64,000 bases of DNA from Ignavibacteriales bacterium (GCA_020635275.1 JACKAA010000003.1:682173-746172), one strand, 5' to 3'; counted from the first letter of the stretch, positions 10,188-20,091 are shown. Numbers and translations are program-made. Notes: a model not told the origin generated them from the letters alone.

Positions 10188-11747
10188 ATGAAAAATTTAA
10201 TGTTAAGTCTGCAAATAATAATTGCACTTTTTACATCAAGCTGTAATTCATCAGAAAATTCAAAAATGACAGATCTACCAAGAATAGCCATAGCTGGGTT
10301 AGCAATTGAATCAAGTACCTTTTCACCTGCAAAAACTCAAGTTGACGCTTTTCATGCTAAACGAGGTGAGGAAGTTTTCTCTTATTACCCTTTTTTAAGT
10401 ATTGACTCACTTAACAGAAATCGTGCAGTTTGGTTTCCTACTTTAAGAGGGCACGCATTACCTGGTGGCATTGTAACTCGAGACGCATATGAAATTTTAG
10501 TTAATGAAACTCTTGATAGATTAAAACAAAATCTACCTTATGATGGTTTATTTTTTGATATTCACGGAGCCATGAGCGTAGAAGGTTTGGAAGATCCTGA
10601 AGGAGATTTTATTATTAGAATAAGAGAAATTGTTGGCGATAAAACAATCATTTCTACTTCAATGGATTTACATGGAAATGTTTCTTGGAGATTAGCACAT
10701 AATACTGATTTAATTACATGCTATAGAATGGCACCTCATGAAGATGCTTTGGAATCTAAAAAGAGAGCAGTAGATAATCTTTTATATAGATTGGAAAATA
10801 AATTAGGTAAACCAGCTTATAAAGCTTGGATTCCAATTCCCATATTGTTGCCCGGAGAAAAAACAAGCACCCGAGTAGAGCCCGCAAAAAGTCTTTATGC
10901 AAAAGTTAAGCCAATTGCTGACCAAAATGGCATAACTGATGCGGCTGTTTGGGTTGGATACGCTTGGGCAGATGAACCTCGCAATCATGCGGTGGTTATG
11001 GTTACTGGAGACAATAAAGAAAAAGTTATCAATTCTGCAGAAGAACTTGCAAAGAACTTTTGGGAAGTTAGAAATGATTTTGAATTTATTGCACCTACAG
11101 CAACATTAAAAGAATGTCTTGATAAGGCAATTGCAAGTAATAAAGTTCCTTTTATTATTAGTGATATGGGTGATAATCCAACTGCAGGAGGTGCAGGAGA
11201 TGTTACCTGGACTTTAGCACAAATTCTTAATAGACCTGAATTTAATTCCAATGATGGACCATCATTAATTTATGCATCAATACCGGGACCAGAATTAATT
11301 GAAAAAGCTGTTAAAATTGGAATTGGCGGAAAAGTTGAAGCTTATGTCGGAGCAATTGTTGATTCAAGATATTCACCACCAATAAAACTTAAAGGCATTA
11401 TTAAAGCCATTAAATATGGTGATATAAATGCTGAAACAGAAGTAGTGGTAAAAGTTGGAAATGTAAATGTGATCGTTACGAAAAAACGAAAACCATATCA
11501 CTTTATCAAAGACTTCACCGACTTAGAATTAAATCCAGAAAAAACAGACATTGTTGTTGTAAAGATCGGTTACTTGGTACCTGAGCTTTATAATATAAGA
11601 GCTGATTGGATTATGGCTCTTACTCCTGGCGGAGTTGATCAAGACCTTGAAAGATTGGAATATAAAAAGATTAATAGACCTATGTTTCCTTTGGATAAAA
11701 ATATGGAGAATCCGGATTTATCTGCTAAGCTGGTTCCGGTCTTTTAA
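10188..11747 (+). CDS. M81 (MlrC-like) metallopeptidase family lipoprotein
   Basis: This 519-residue protein begins with a lipoprotein signal whose lipobox is 'FTSSC', so it should be anchored in the cell envelope. The body matches the M81/MlrC family: 'AGLAIESSTFSPAKT' near the mature N-terminus, then 'FFDIHGAMSVEGLEDPEGDF' and 'STSMDLHGNVS', which carry the expected zinc ligands, and 'CYRMAPHED'. The C-terminal 'MlrC_C' part includes 'SDMGDNPTAGGAGD' and 'TPGGVDQDLERL'. The characterised relative, microcystinase C, cleaves linear peptides; the substrate here is unknown, and many relatives may act on small amide compounds. It is the last gene of the plus-strand set. An insertion-sequence end begins about 2 bp after its stop codon. 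Confidence 0.87.
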   Translation: MKNLMLSLQIIIALFTSSCNSSENSKMTDLPRIAIAGLAIESSTFSPAKTQVDAFHAKRGEEVFSYYPFLSIDSLNRNRAVWFPTLRGHALPGGIVTRDAYEILVNETLDRLKQNLPYDGLFFDIHGAMSVEGLEDPEGDFIIRIREIVGDKTIISTSMDLHGNVSWRLAHNTDLITCYRMAPHEDALESKKRAVDNLLYRLENKLGKPAYKAWIPIPILLPGEKTSTRVEPAKSLYAKVKPIADQNGITDAAVWVGYAWADEPRNHAVVMVTGDNKEKVINSAEELAKNFWEVRNDFEFIAPTATLKECLDKAIASNKVPFIISDMGDNPTAGGAGDVTWTLAQILNRPEFNSNDGPSLIYASIPGPELIEKAVKIGIGGKVEAYVGAIVDSRYSPPIKLKGIIKAIKYGDINAETEVVVKVGNVNVIVTKKRKPYHFIKDFTDLELNPEKTDIVVVKIGYLVPELYNIRADWIMALTPGGVDQDLERLEYKKINRPMFPLDKNMENPDLSAKLVPVF

Positions 11748-11749
11748 AA

Positions 11750-12086
11750 GAGTCTGTAAAATAGTTTGTGTAAATGGGATTTAGAATTATTAAAAATCAT
11801 TAAATCTATCATTAAAATAAACTGAGAAATTAGAAAGAATAAGTGCCCAATTTTGAATAGGCAAAGTCCATTTTTTAGATAAATCTCTGTAAGCCAAATA
11901 TAACATTTTTTTAAGGGCATCGTCGTTTGGGAAAAGATCTCTATTTTTAGTTGCTTTTCTAAATTGACGATGCACAGATTCAACGGTATTTGTGGTGTAA
12001 ATAACAGTTCTAATTTCTTGAGGATACTTGAAAAAAGTAGCAAGATTATCCATGTTATTTCTCCAAGTTCTAATAACTAAAGGATA
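11750..12086 (-). mobile_element. Remnant of an IS256-type insertion sequence
   Basis: The segment holds the C-terminal part of a mutator-type (IS256 family) transposase followed, on its 3' side, by a sequence beginning 'GAGTCTGTAAAATAG' at 11750 that looks like the terminal inverted repeat of such an element. I find no matching inverse copy to the right, so the element has lost its 5' part and other end and is not autonomous. It lies directly after the M81 gene. Confidence 0.68.
11790..12086 (-). pseudogene. IS256-family transposase, C-terminal fragment
   Basis: The reading frame encodes 'YPLVIRTWRNNMDNLATFFK', then 'YPQEIRTVIYTTNTVESVHR' and 'QFRKATKNRDLFPND', which is the conserved C-terminal part of IS256/mutator transposases. 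Homology starts abruptly at about 12086; the sequence to the right is not transposase-like. About 100 of roughly 400 residues remain, so the catalytic DDE core is mostly missing. The natural C-terminus seems intact ('NFSVYFNDRFNDF' and stop). Confidence 0.82.
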
Positions 12087-12643
12087 TGTATCGTCCTGAA
12101 AAAGGTTGATTCTTATAGAGTATATTGTTGATAAAATTGTTAATGAAATTCATTGAAATAAATATTAGTAATAATAATTGCTTTTTTCTTTTTTTTGCTA
12201 CTTTTTTTCTTTTTTGTTAACATGTTAATAACTTTCCAAGCTTAAATTTTCCAAATCATTCTGCTCAATAATCATTATTAATGGGAAGTGAAATAAAGTA
12301 GCTTCCCTTTTTTAGCATGAAGAAATTATTTACTATTTCCAATACCCATTTCTCAAATAAATTATGAAAATCTCATTATCATATCTCACTTCTAAAATTA
12401 TTAAGCAAATTTTTATTTTTTGAGTGAAAATTTTAACTTAACAATAGGAAATATGATGTAATTTTATTCGGTTATAGTTTTGGACAAGAACAATTTAAAA
12501 TTCCAAAAAATATTATACGCTGTTTTTTTATTATTTTATTAATTTACCATAAATATTAATTTATGACAATCTTATCTACCAGGTCATGAATGTATTGATT
12601 AAAAAATTTTTCTAGTATAAGTGAAAATTAAAGTTAAATAAAA
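12087..12643. other. Intergenic region with T-rich tracts
   Basis: This AT-rich gap follows the IS remnant and precedes the FAD oxidoreductase. Long T runs occur around 12180-12220. Apart from the hairpin listed at 12283 I see no gene; the promoter for the oxidoreductase should lie at its right end. Confidence 0.5.
12283..12313 (+). terminator. Possible Rho-independent terminator
   Basis: 'GGGAAG' at 12283-12288 pairs with 'CTTCCC' at 12302-12307 across a 13-nt loop, and is followed by a run of T on the plus strand. No gene lies immediately upstream. It could be the original terminator of the plus-strand set ending at 11747, pushed away by the IS insertion. The six-pair stem is short. Confidence 0.4.
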
Positions 12644-14575
12644 ATGAATAGAAGACAATTTATAGGTAAAATAGGTAATACAACACTATTCCTTCTAGCT
12701 GGAGGTGCCAAAATAATTGGTACTAATTATAGAAATAATAACAGTGAATTTGTTTTTCTTGAAGCCGAACAATTTGAAGATTTTGGCGGATGGGATTTAG
12801 ACCAACAATCAATGGAACAAATGGGATCACCATATTTATTAGCCCATGGTTTGGGAATTCCAGTTATGGATGCGAAAACAACAATTGAGTTTCCCTCAGC
12901 TGGTATATACCGTGTTTGGGTGCGTACTCGCGATTGGGTTGCTCCATGGAAGGTGCCAGGATCACCTGGGAAATTTCAATTATTAGTAAACAATAAGCCA
13001 TTAGGGGTTACATTTGGAACTAATGGAGCCAATTGGGAATGGCAGAACGGCGGTTTGGTTGAAGTTGATAATACTGCAAAAATAAATTTACATGATTTAA
13101 CAGGTTTTGAAGGTCGATGCGAGGCAATTCTTTTTTGTAAAGATCATGATTTTTTACCAACCAATGATTTGGAAGCACTAAATAAATTTAGAAGAAGCTT
13201 ATTAGGTTTATCTGATATACCCGAGGATGGAGGATTTTTTGATTTTGTTGTTATTGGTGGAGGTTTTGCAGGCACGTGCGCTGCGCTTTCTGCAGCAAGA
13301 AATGGCTTAAAAGTAGCTTTATTACAAGATCGCCCAGTGCTGGGTGGAAATGGAAGTTCAGAAGTTAGAGTCTGGCCGGAAGGAAAAATCCAACAGGAAC
13401 CATTTCCTAATATAGGAGATATTGTTGAAGAAATATCTCCAATGCAAATTGAACCAAAATATGGTTCACGCAATGCCGTTAATGGTTATCAGTATGATGA
13501 TCAAAGAAAAATTAAAGTTGTAAAATCTGAACCAAGAATTACATTATTAATGGAAGAAAGAGTGTTTAACGTTGAAATTGACAATTATCAAATTGTTGCC
13601 GTTATTTCACAAAACATAAAGTCAGGAAAACATACTCGTTTTAAGGCAAAATATTTTGCTGATTGTACAGGAGATGCTACTGTAGGATATTTAGCAGGTG
13701 CTGACTATGAAATATCCAATAATGGTATTATGGGAATGTCAAATTTATGGAACGTACTTGATGCAGCTGATAAAGAAGAAGTTTTAGAATGTGATTGCAA
13801 AGACAAAGCTGCACTTTCGCTTTCTTGTGAAATAGGTGAAACTGAGCAACCTTTCCCTCGTTGTCCTTGGGCTATTGATTTAAGTGATAAACCATTCCCT
13901 GGCAGAAGAAATTACAAAGGTCAATGGGGAAGTGATGATCCATTAGGTAATTTAGGAGGATGGTTCTGGGAAAGTGGCTTTGATAAAAATCCTATCACAG
14001 ATGTTGAAATTATTCGAGATCTTAATTTTAGAGCTATGTACGGTGCGTGGGATGCTCTGAAAAATGTTGATAAATTATATCCTAACCATCGTTTAGGCTG
14101 GGCAGCATTTATTGCTGGTAAAAGAGAGTCAAGGAGATTAATAGGAGATGTTATTCTAAGTGCGCAAGATTTTATCGATCAAAAAAAATTTTCAGATGCT
14201 GCATTCCCGTGTTCTTGGCATATTGATATCCACAAACCACATAAGGATTTTAAAGAAGGCTTTAAAGGAATGGAATTTATTTCACAAGCAACCAGTGGAG
14301 AAAATTATGTTTATGAAGGAATATTTTGGGCTCCTTATAGAGTTTTATATTCCCGAAATATTGAAAATTTATTTATGGCTGGGCGCGATATTAGTGTTAC
14401 ACGTGATGGAATAGGTCCAGTGCGTGTTATGAAAACTTGTGGTATGATGGGCGAAATAGTAGGAAAAGCCGCATCAATATGTATAAAGAGGAAAGTTTCG
14501 CCAAGAAGAGTTTATACCGATTATTTGAATGAATTACATGATTTAATGAGAAAGCCAGGCAACTCAAGAATTTAA
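12644..14575 (+). CDS. FAD-dependent oxidoreductase with N-terminal carbohydrate-binding-like region and Tat-type signal
   Basis: This 643-residue protein begins 'MNRRQFIGKIG' followed by a hydrophobic stretch, which resembles a twin-arginine signal and suggests folding with its cofactor before export. Residues about 30-170 form a beta-rich domain ('VFLEAEQFEDFGGWDLD') of the kind fused to glycan-active proteins. The FAD-binding Rossmann motif starts near residue 200 ('VVIGGGFAGTCAALSAARNG'). The C-terminal 'NLFMAGRDISVTRDGIGPVR' is typical of the FAD_oxidored family (fumarate-reductase-like fold). Such enzymes occur in polysaccharide-degradation loci, but the oxidised substrate is not known. 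It stands alone on the plus strand, convergent with the GH43-like gene. Confidence 0.83.
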   Translation: MNRRQFIGKIGNTTLFLLAGGAKIIGTNYRNNNSEFVFLEAEQFEDFGGWDLDQQSMEQMGSPYLLAHGLGIPVMDAKTTIEFPSAGIYRVWVRTRDWVAPWKVPGSPGKFQLLVNNKPLGVTFGTNGANWEWQNGGLVEVDNTAKINLHDLTGFEGRCEAILFCKDHDFLPTNDLEALNKFRRSLLGLSDIPEDGGFFDFVVIGGGFAGTCAALSAARNGLKVALLQDRPVLGGNGSSEVRVWPEGKIQQEPFPNIGDIVEEISPMQIEPKYGSRNAVNGYQYDDQRKIKVVKSEPRITLLMEERVFNVEIDNYQIVAVISQNIKSGKHTRFKAKYFADCTGDATVGYLAGADYEISNNGIMGMSNLWNVLDAADKEEVLECDCKDKAALSLSCEIGETEQPFPRCPWAIDLSDKPFPGRRNYKGQWGSDDPLGNLGGWFWESGFDKNPITDVEIIRDLNFRAMYGAWDALKNVDKLYPNHRLGWAAFIAGKRESRRLIGDVILSAQDFIDQKKFSDAAFPCSWHIDIHKPHKDFKEGFKGMEFISQATSGENYVYEGIFWAPYRVLYSRNIENLFMAGRDISVTRDGIGPVRVMKTCGMMGEIVGKAASICIKRKVSPRRVYTDYLNELHDLMRKPGNSRI

Positions 14576-14684
14576 GATTTACATGATTTTATTAGTTTGA
14601 ACAAAAGACATTTTTAGGCTCAAGGATTCCGTTATTACGAATTAATTAACATATCTTTAAATATTATTCATCAGGTTTTACTAT

Positions 14685-15788
14685 TTATTCAAGAAACTTA
14701 AAAACATAATTAACTGTACAGTCACCGCCATAAATATTTATTCCACTAGCTCCATATAGATATTTTGGTTTTTCATCAACTATTAAAATTTGGGGTCTCT
14801 CAATTTTTGCATAATTTAAGTTGTGCGGTCCATAATGAACTTTTACTTTGTCAAAATCAACATCCACATAATCGCTTAAACGATGAAATCCTTTTTCATA
14901 TCTATTGAAATTCATACCATCCTCTGAATACCATAGTATACCTCCTCCTTCCTCAATCATTCCATGATTATCAGTAGTAAGGAGACAAATCTTTCCTTTG
15001 TAATAAAAAGCAAAACCATCCTCAATAATTCTGTCATTGGACATAATACGATTTTTCTGAATTATATATGGTCCTTCAAGTTTTTCAGAAATGGCGAGCC
15101 CCATACTAATTTTACCTTGAGGTCGAGGGCCACTCATTGCTTTAAAATACAAGTAATATTTTCCATTTGGGTGTTTTATTAATGTTGGATTATTAACACC
15201 GCATCCGCTATTATAGCACCAATAAGTGCTGTCATCTGGTGGCCTAAGTAATGGCTCATCTTCATCAGGAGTTTCTTTCCATGGTCCATAAAGACTCTTA
15301 CTAATTAACATACCTATTCTTTGATTTGGTCCATGATTTGATGATCCATCATTTGCAATATATACAATAATATAATTATCATCAATTCTACTTATACTAG
15401 GGTTATGAAATCCTGCTGAATTCCATTTGCTATTATGTTTACCTCGACCAATAACTTGATTAAATCTAAATGGTCCATTTGGCTTATCAGCGATATAATG
15501 AGCAATTTCACTATGAGTACGCCAACCAGGATCAACTTTCAAGTTACAGGGCCATCTTGCTGCAAACAAATGAGTTTTTCCTAGAGAATCCATTATTGGT
15601 GAAGCACCCCAAATAGTATAACCAGAATCTTGTAATGCTATACCGTTATATTTCCAGTGGTCAGCGAATTCAAGTGTATCTGAATTTTGATAAGTATGGC
15701 TATTTTCATTTAATTCAAATGTAGAATTAATAATTAAAAATGCTAATACAGTTATTATTAAAATCTTTATTTTGGGAAAAATATTCAT
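14685..15788 (-). CDS. Exported GH43-like five-bladed beta-propeller glycosidase-type protein
   Basis: I take the ATG at 15788 (367 residues) because the signal peptide 'MNIFPKIKILIITVLAFLI' starts there; the frame also extends to a TTG at 15812. The body has repeated propeller-blade patterns: 'WGASPIMDSLGKTHLFAARW', 'SAGFHNPSISRIDDNYIIVY', 'GVNNPTLIKHPNGKYYLYFK' and 'IIEDGFAFYYKGKICLLTTD'. This is the layout of the GH43/GH62/GH117 superfamily, in which acidic residues at blade starts act in catalysis. Exact family and linkage cannot be assigned. It is divergent from the DUF5703 gene at 16132 and fits the surrounding fucose/galactose-type degradation genes. Confidence 0.78.
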   Translation of the reverse strand: MNIFPKIKILIITVLAFLIINSTFELNENSHTYQNSDTLEFADHWKYNGIALQDSGYTIWGASPIMDSLGKTHLFAARWPCNLKVDPGWRTHSEIAHYIADKPNGPFRFNQVIGRGKHNSKWNSAGFHNPSISRIDDNYIIVYIANDGSSNHGPNQRIGMLISKSLYGPWKETPDEDEPLLRPPDDSTYWCYNSGCGVNNPTLIKHPNGKYYLYFKAMSGPRPQGKISMGLAISEKLEGPYIIQKNRIMSNDRIIEDGFAFYYKGKICLLTTDNHGMIEEGGGILWYSEDGMNFNRYEKGFHRLSDYVDVDFDKVKVHYGPHNLNYAKIERPQILIVDEKPKYLYGASGINIYGGDCTVNYVFKFLE

Positions 15789-16131
15789 AAAGCAAGTGTA
15801 TTTATTTAACAATTTAAAAACTTTAATTTTATAAATCTTTATATCGAAACAAAAAAGAATTAAGAAATATATTATGAAATAATAATGGTTCTTGAATGTT
15901 CCTATATTTGTGCTAAAGTCTAAACATTTATTTCAAAATTAGTCTCAATTTATATACAATTCAAGGTCTCGTTTGAAATTATATTTACCTTAATAATTTT
16001 GAAGAAATTGTGAATAAAAAACGTCAAATTTAACTTTGCATTTACTTAATATATTATTTTTTATCTAATATTGAACTAAATTTTTCATCTTATATTATTA
16101 ATTTAATTTTTTAAATAAAACTAGTTGAATC
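15789..16131. other. Divergent intergenic region between two glycosidase-type genes
   Basis: Promoters for the GH43-like gene (minus) and the DUF5703 gene (plus) must lie here. The sequence is very AT-rich; I see no recognisable operator, RNA gene or coding frame. Confidence 0.5.
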
Positions 16132-18417
16132 ATGATTTATAATAATTCTATAAAAATTTTTATAGTTATCCTTTTTGTTAATTATACAATTGGAATTGGG
16201 GGGCAAAAAGATTCTTTATCTCATAATGTGTTAAAAAAATTGGTTAATTATAACGTCACGTGGGATAGTCCTAGCAACGATTTTAACGGTTCAATGCCTA
16301 TTGGTAATGGAGATATTGGTCTAAATGTTTGGACTGAGAATCATGGAGATTTGCTATTCTATATAGGGAAAACTGATTCATGGGGAGATAATGGCAGATT
16401 ATTGAAAATTGGTAAAGTTAGGATTAAAATTTCACCTTCATCACAAATTCCATTGAAAGATTTTATTCAAACTCTTCATTTAGAAAATTCTTCTATTGTT
16501 GTTAAATATGGTGAGCACGAAATTAAAATTTGGGTAGATGCAAATAATCCGGTTATTAATGTTGATATCAACAGTAATGTAGAAATAGAAGCATTAGCTG
16601 AAATAGAGCTTTGGAGAACTTCACAAATGGATCTTCAAAGTATTGAAGTTAGTGATGTTATGTTTGACCACAATATTGAAAATAAACAAATTGCACCAAC
16701 TATTGTTGAACCCGATTCATTAATAAGAAAATTAGAGAATAGTATTGGATGGTTTCATTTCAATAGGAAATCAATTGGCCCTAGTTTTACAGCTAAACAG
16801 CAAGGCTTAGAGAATTTTTCTAGGGTGGATCCATTGTTAGATAGAATATTTGGAGCAGTAATAACCTCAAGTAATTCTAAAAAAATTAGTAATAAAAAAC
16901 TTCTTTCTCAAAAATCTGATAAACATTATTTCAGAATTTATGTATCAACTGAACATCCGTCTTCACCAAATGAATGGTTAAACAATCTCAAAAATAATAT
17001 TGATTCAACAGAGCAAATAAATATTGATCAAAGATTTGAAAATCATCGTTTATGGTGGGAAGACTTTTGGAATAGGAGCTGGATATTTGTTTCTTCAAAT
17101 AATACAGATAAAAAAAGCAGAGAAGAAGCATTTACTGTTACACAATCTTATATTTTACAAAGATATATAAATGCTTGTAATGGTAGAGGACAATTTCCAA
17201 TAAAATTTAACGGTTCGATATTTAATGTTCCTTTTAAAGATGCTCCAGGTGATGCTGATTATAGAAGATGGGGCCCAGGATACTGGTGGCAAAATTCTCG
17301 TCTCCCTTATTATTCTATGTGTACTTCTGGTGATCATGATTTAATGATGCCTCTTTTTAAAATGTATGTAAAAGATCTTTTTGATTTGTTTAAGTTTAGA
17401 ACAAAATTATATTTGAACGTTGATGGTATTTTTATTCCGGAGTGTATCTATTTTTGGGGAGATATTTTTACTGCATCCTATGGAAAAATTCCCTTTGATC
17501 AAAGAGATGATAAACTTCAAGAAAGCAGATGGCATAAATATGAATGGGTTTCTGGTCTAGAACTTACTTACTTGATGCTGGATTATTATGAATATTTTAA
17601 TGATGAAAATTTTCTAATAGAATATACTTTACCTTTTGCAAATCAAATAATTACATTTTTTGATCAGTATTATAAAACTGAAAATGGGAAGCTAAAAATG
17701 GAGCCATCTCAGTCTGCTGAGACATGGTGGAAATGTACAAATCCAATGCCTGAACTTGCCGGATTGCATTCAGTTCTAAATCGATTGATTAAATTAGACA
17801 ATGACTTAGTTGATAGTGAAATGATAAATTATTGGCAGAACGTTAACAATAGACTACCGGTCTTGCCAACTCATATTTTTAATGGTATTGAAATGCTTGC
17901 ACCAGCAGAGAAATTTGAAGAAAAAATGAATATTGAAAATCCTGAACTCTATGCAGTTTTTCCTTTTCAACTAATAAATTTTAATTCTGAAAAAAAAGAT
18001 CTTGCAATCAATGCTTTTATCAATCGTCTTGATAAAGGTAATTGGGGCTGGAGGCAAGATGACATATTTGCTTCTTATCTTGGATTATCAGATACAACCA
18101 AAAAGTACTTAATCGAACGGTCTAAAAATAAAAATGCTGATTCTAGATTTCCCGCATTTTGGGGACCTAATTATGATTGGACACCAGATCAAACTCATGG
18201 AGGTGTACTAATGAAAACATTACAATCAATGATAATGCAGTGTGAAGAAGAAAATATTTATTTGTTACCGTCTTGGCCTAAAGACTGGAATGTTGATTTC
18301 AAACTGCACGCACCAGATGCAACAATTGTGGAAGGTCGATATAATAATGAACAACTTATTATTAAAAAGGTATTCCCAGAATTAAGATCAAAAAATATAA
18401 AGATTATACAGAACTAG
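16132..18417 (+). CDS. DUF5703-containing, GH95-like exported protein
   Basis: This 761-residue protein has a signal peptide (about 1-22). Residues about 35-320 match the DUF5703 region, with the hallmark 'NVTWDSPSNDFNGSMPIGNG' and 'GDLLFYIGKTDSWGDNGRL'. Residues about 330-720 look like an (alpha/alpha)6 barrel ('YWWQNSRLPYYSMCTSGDHD', 'PSQSAETWWKCTNPMPELAG'). This arrangement resembles GH95, whose known members are alpha-fucosidases and alpha-galactosidases, but the catalytic set cannot be confirmed by eye. The GH29 fucosidase gene follows after 3-21 bp, so the two are co-expressed and probably act on the same fucose- or galactose-containing glycan. Confidence 0.8.
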   Translation: MIYNNSIKIFIVILFVNYTIGIGGQKDSLSHNVLKKLVNYNVTWDSPSNDFNGSMPIGNGDIGLNVWTENHGDLLFYIGKTDSWGDNGRLLKIGKVRIKISPSSQIPLKDFIQTLHLENSSIVVKYGEHEIKIWVDANNPVINVDINSNVEIEALAEIELWRTSQMDLQSIEVSDVMFDHNIENKQIAPTIVEPDSLIRKLENSIGWFHFNRKSIGPSFTAKQQGLENFSRVDPLLDRIFGAVITSSNSKKISNKKLLSQKSDKHYFRIYVSTEHPSSPNEWLNNLKNNIDSTEQINIDQRFENHRLWWEDFWNRSWIFVSSNNTDKKSREEAFTVTQSYILQRYINACNGRGQFPIKFNGSIFNVPFKDAPGDADYRRWGPGYWWQNSRLPYYSMCTSGDHDLMMPLFKMYVKDLFDLFKFRTKLYLNVDGIFIPECIYFWGDIFTASYGKIPFDQRDDKLQESRWHKYEWVSGLELTYLMLDYYEYFNDENFLIEYTLPFANQIITFFDQYYKTENGKLKMEPSQSAETWWKCTNPMPELAGLHSVLNRLIKLDNDLVDSEMINYWQNVNNRLPVLPTHIFNGIEMLAPAEKFEEKMNIENPELYAVFPFQLINFNSEKKDLAINAFINRLDKGNWGWRQDDIFASYLGLSDTTKKYLIERSKNKNADSRFPAFWGPNYDWTPDQTHGGVLMKTLQSMIMQCEEENIYLLPSWPKDWNVDFKLHAPDATIVEGRYNNEQLIIKKVFPELRSKNIKIIQN

Positions 18418-18429
18418 AATATGCTAAAT

Positions 18430-18433
18430 GAGG
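18430..18433 (+). promoter_or_regulatory. Ribosome binding site deciding the GH29 start
   Basis: 'GAGG' lies 5 nt before the ATG at 18439 and inside the longer frame that begins at 18421. It favours the internal ATG, which also places the signal peptide at the N-terminus. Confidence 0.5.
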
Positions 18434-18438
18434 TATTA

Positions 18439-19785
18439 ATGAAATTGAAATATTTAATTTTTCTAATCCTTGCAAATAATTTGTTTTGCCAGGCACAAGA
18501 TGATGTTTTGCCAACTAAATCTCATATAGAATGGGCAGATTGTGAAATAGGTGTAATAATACATCTTGACATTAATATTTTTGAACCAGAAACATTTGAT
18601 TTCAATAATAAAGAAACTTTACCCCGTTTAAGTAAATTTACTCCTTCAAAATTGAACACTGATCAATGGGTTAAAGCTGCAAAAGATGCAGGTGCAAAAT
18701 ATGCTATTCTAACGGCAAAACATTTAACAGGCTTTACATTATGGCCTTCCAAAGTACATGATTATCATATTGGAAGTACAAATTGGAAAAATGGTGATGG
18801 AGACTTAGTTAAAGATTTTATTGAGTCATGTAAAAAATATGATATAAAACCTGGTTTATATTACAATACAAATATAAATACTTATTTAGGTGCTGGTTTT
18901 AATCCAAACCTATCAAAAGAACAACAAAACAATTTTAATAATGTTGTTCTTAAACAATTAGAAGAATTGTGGACAAATTATGGCGAAGTATTTGAGATAT
19001 GGTTTGACGGTGGTGTTAAATCCAATGAAATTGGTGGTATTGCAAATGAAGTAATTTCATTAATCAACAATTATCAACCGAATGCGATATTATTCCAAGG
19101 ACCAATGGAATGCAGTAACTTAATTCGATGGATTGGAAATGAAGATGGAAGGGCTCCATATCCACATTGGAGTAGAGCTAATGCAGTGACTTCTTCACTG
19201 GGATTAGTTAATATTCCAAATCTTCATGGTGATCCAAATGGTAATATCTGGTGTCCTGCTGAAGCAGATTTTCCAAACATAAAACAAAATGGATGGAATG
19301 GAGGTTGGCTTTGGAAAGCAAATCAAGACAGCCTTCTCTTTTCAGTTGATGAATTACTTGATAGATATTATACGAGTGTTGGTATGAATTCAAATATGTT
19401 AATTGGAATGGCGATTGATACTTCGGGACAGTTTCCGGAAGTAGCTGCTAATATATTTTTGGAATTTGGTAAAGAGTTAAACACACGTTTCGGAAATCCA
19501 GTTGCTTCAACTAAATTTATTGGTAATTCAGTAGAATTAAAAATTTCTGAAAATCCAGTAATAATAAATAATATTATAATTCAAGAAGATATTTCAAAAG
19601 GTGAAAGAGTTCGTAAATATTTTATTGAAGCATATAATGAGGGCAAATGGGAAAATATAGGAAATGGAATTTCAATTGGTCACAAACGCATTCATAAAAT
19701 TGATAATGTTAAAGCAACAAAAATAAAATTGAATATTACTGTGTATTCAGATGAACCGGTAATAAAAAACTTTTCTGTTTACTAA
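18439..19785 (+). CDS. Exported GH29-type alpha-L-fucosidase
   Basis: Starting at the internal ATG gives 448 residues with the signal peptide 'MKLKYLIFLILANNLFCQAQ'. The catalytic (beta/alpha)8 barrel shows GH29 motifs in order: 'GVIIHLDINIFEPETFD', 'KYAILTAKHLTGFTLWPSK', 'PGLYYN', and 'FEIWFDGG', whose Asp (about residue 189) is the expected nucleophile. The 'IHLDINIF' and 'KHLTGF' variants differ from the classical 'IHWG' and 'HHDGF' and point to a divergent branch. The C-terminal 100 residues form a beta-sandwich like a discoidin/CBM32 end ('ATKIKLNITVYSD'). It should remove terminal L-fucose from glycans in the periplasm or outside. It is coupled to the DUF5703 gene upstream. Confidence 0.88.
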   Translation: MKLKYLIFLILANNLFCQAQDDVLPTKSHIEWADCEIGVIIHLDINIFEPETFDFNNKETLPRLSKFTPSKLNTDQWVKAAKDAGAKYAILTAKHLTGFTLWPSKVHDYHIGSTNWKNGDGDLVKDFIESCKKYDIKPGLYYNTNINTYLGAGFNPNLSKEQQNNFNNVVLKQLEELWTNYGEVFEIWFDGGVKSNEIGGIANEVISLINNYQPNAILFQGPMECSNLIRWIGNEDGRAPYPHWSRANAVTSSLGLVNIPNLHGDPNGNIWCPAEADFPNIKQNGWNGGWLWKANQDSLLFSVDELLDRYYTSVGMNSNMLIGMAIDTSGQFPEVAANIFLEFGKELNTRFGNPVASTKFIGNSVELKISENPVIINNIIIQEDISKGERVRKYFIEAYNEGKWENIGNGISIGHKRIHKIDNVKATKIKLNITVYSDEPVIKNFSVY

Positions 19786-20091
19786 TGAAAATTAATAAAT
19801 GATTATTGAATAAATTTTTGATGTTATCGCCTTTATTCCGATTTTTACAGTTTTTTTGTTTATAACTTAAAGCATAATGTTATTCATAGTTTTTTAATGT
19901 TAATCAATGCTTCCAAGGTCAATAATTTAATTATTACCACATCAATTTCCTTTAATGAAGTTAAAGCTAATTCAAATTTGTTTCTAGTTATGCAATGGTT
20001 TATTAAATGTCTTTCTTTCTTAAATCTACAATGACAAGCCTTTTTATATAAATTATACTTCCAATTAACATTTAACAAACATTGTATTATT
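19786..20091. other. Intergenic region
   Basis: This gap follows the fucosidase. A minus-strand frame of 64 codons lies in it but has no recognisable family or ribosome binding site, and I do not call it. No hairpin or RNA gene is evident. Confidence 0.45.

Noticed and set aside
11744..12043. Second minus-strand frame across the IS remnant
   Set aside because: It is out of frame with the transposase homology; the other frame carries all conserved residues.
19884..20078. Small minus-strand frame of 64 codons
   Set aside because: There is no recognisable domain, no ribosome binding site and no neighbour relation; it is probably chance in AT-rich DNA.
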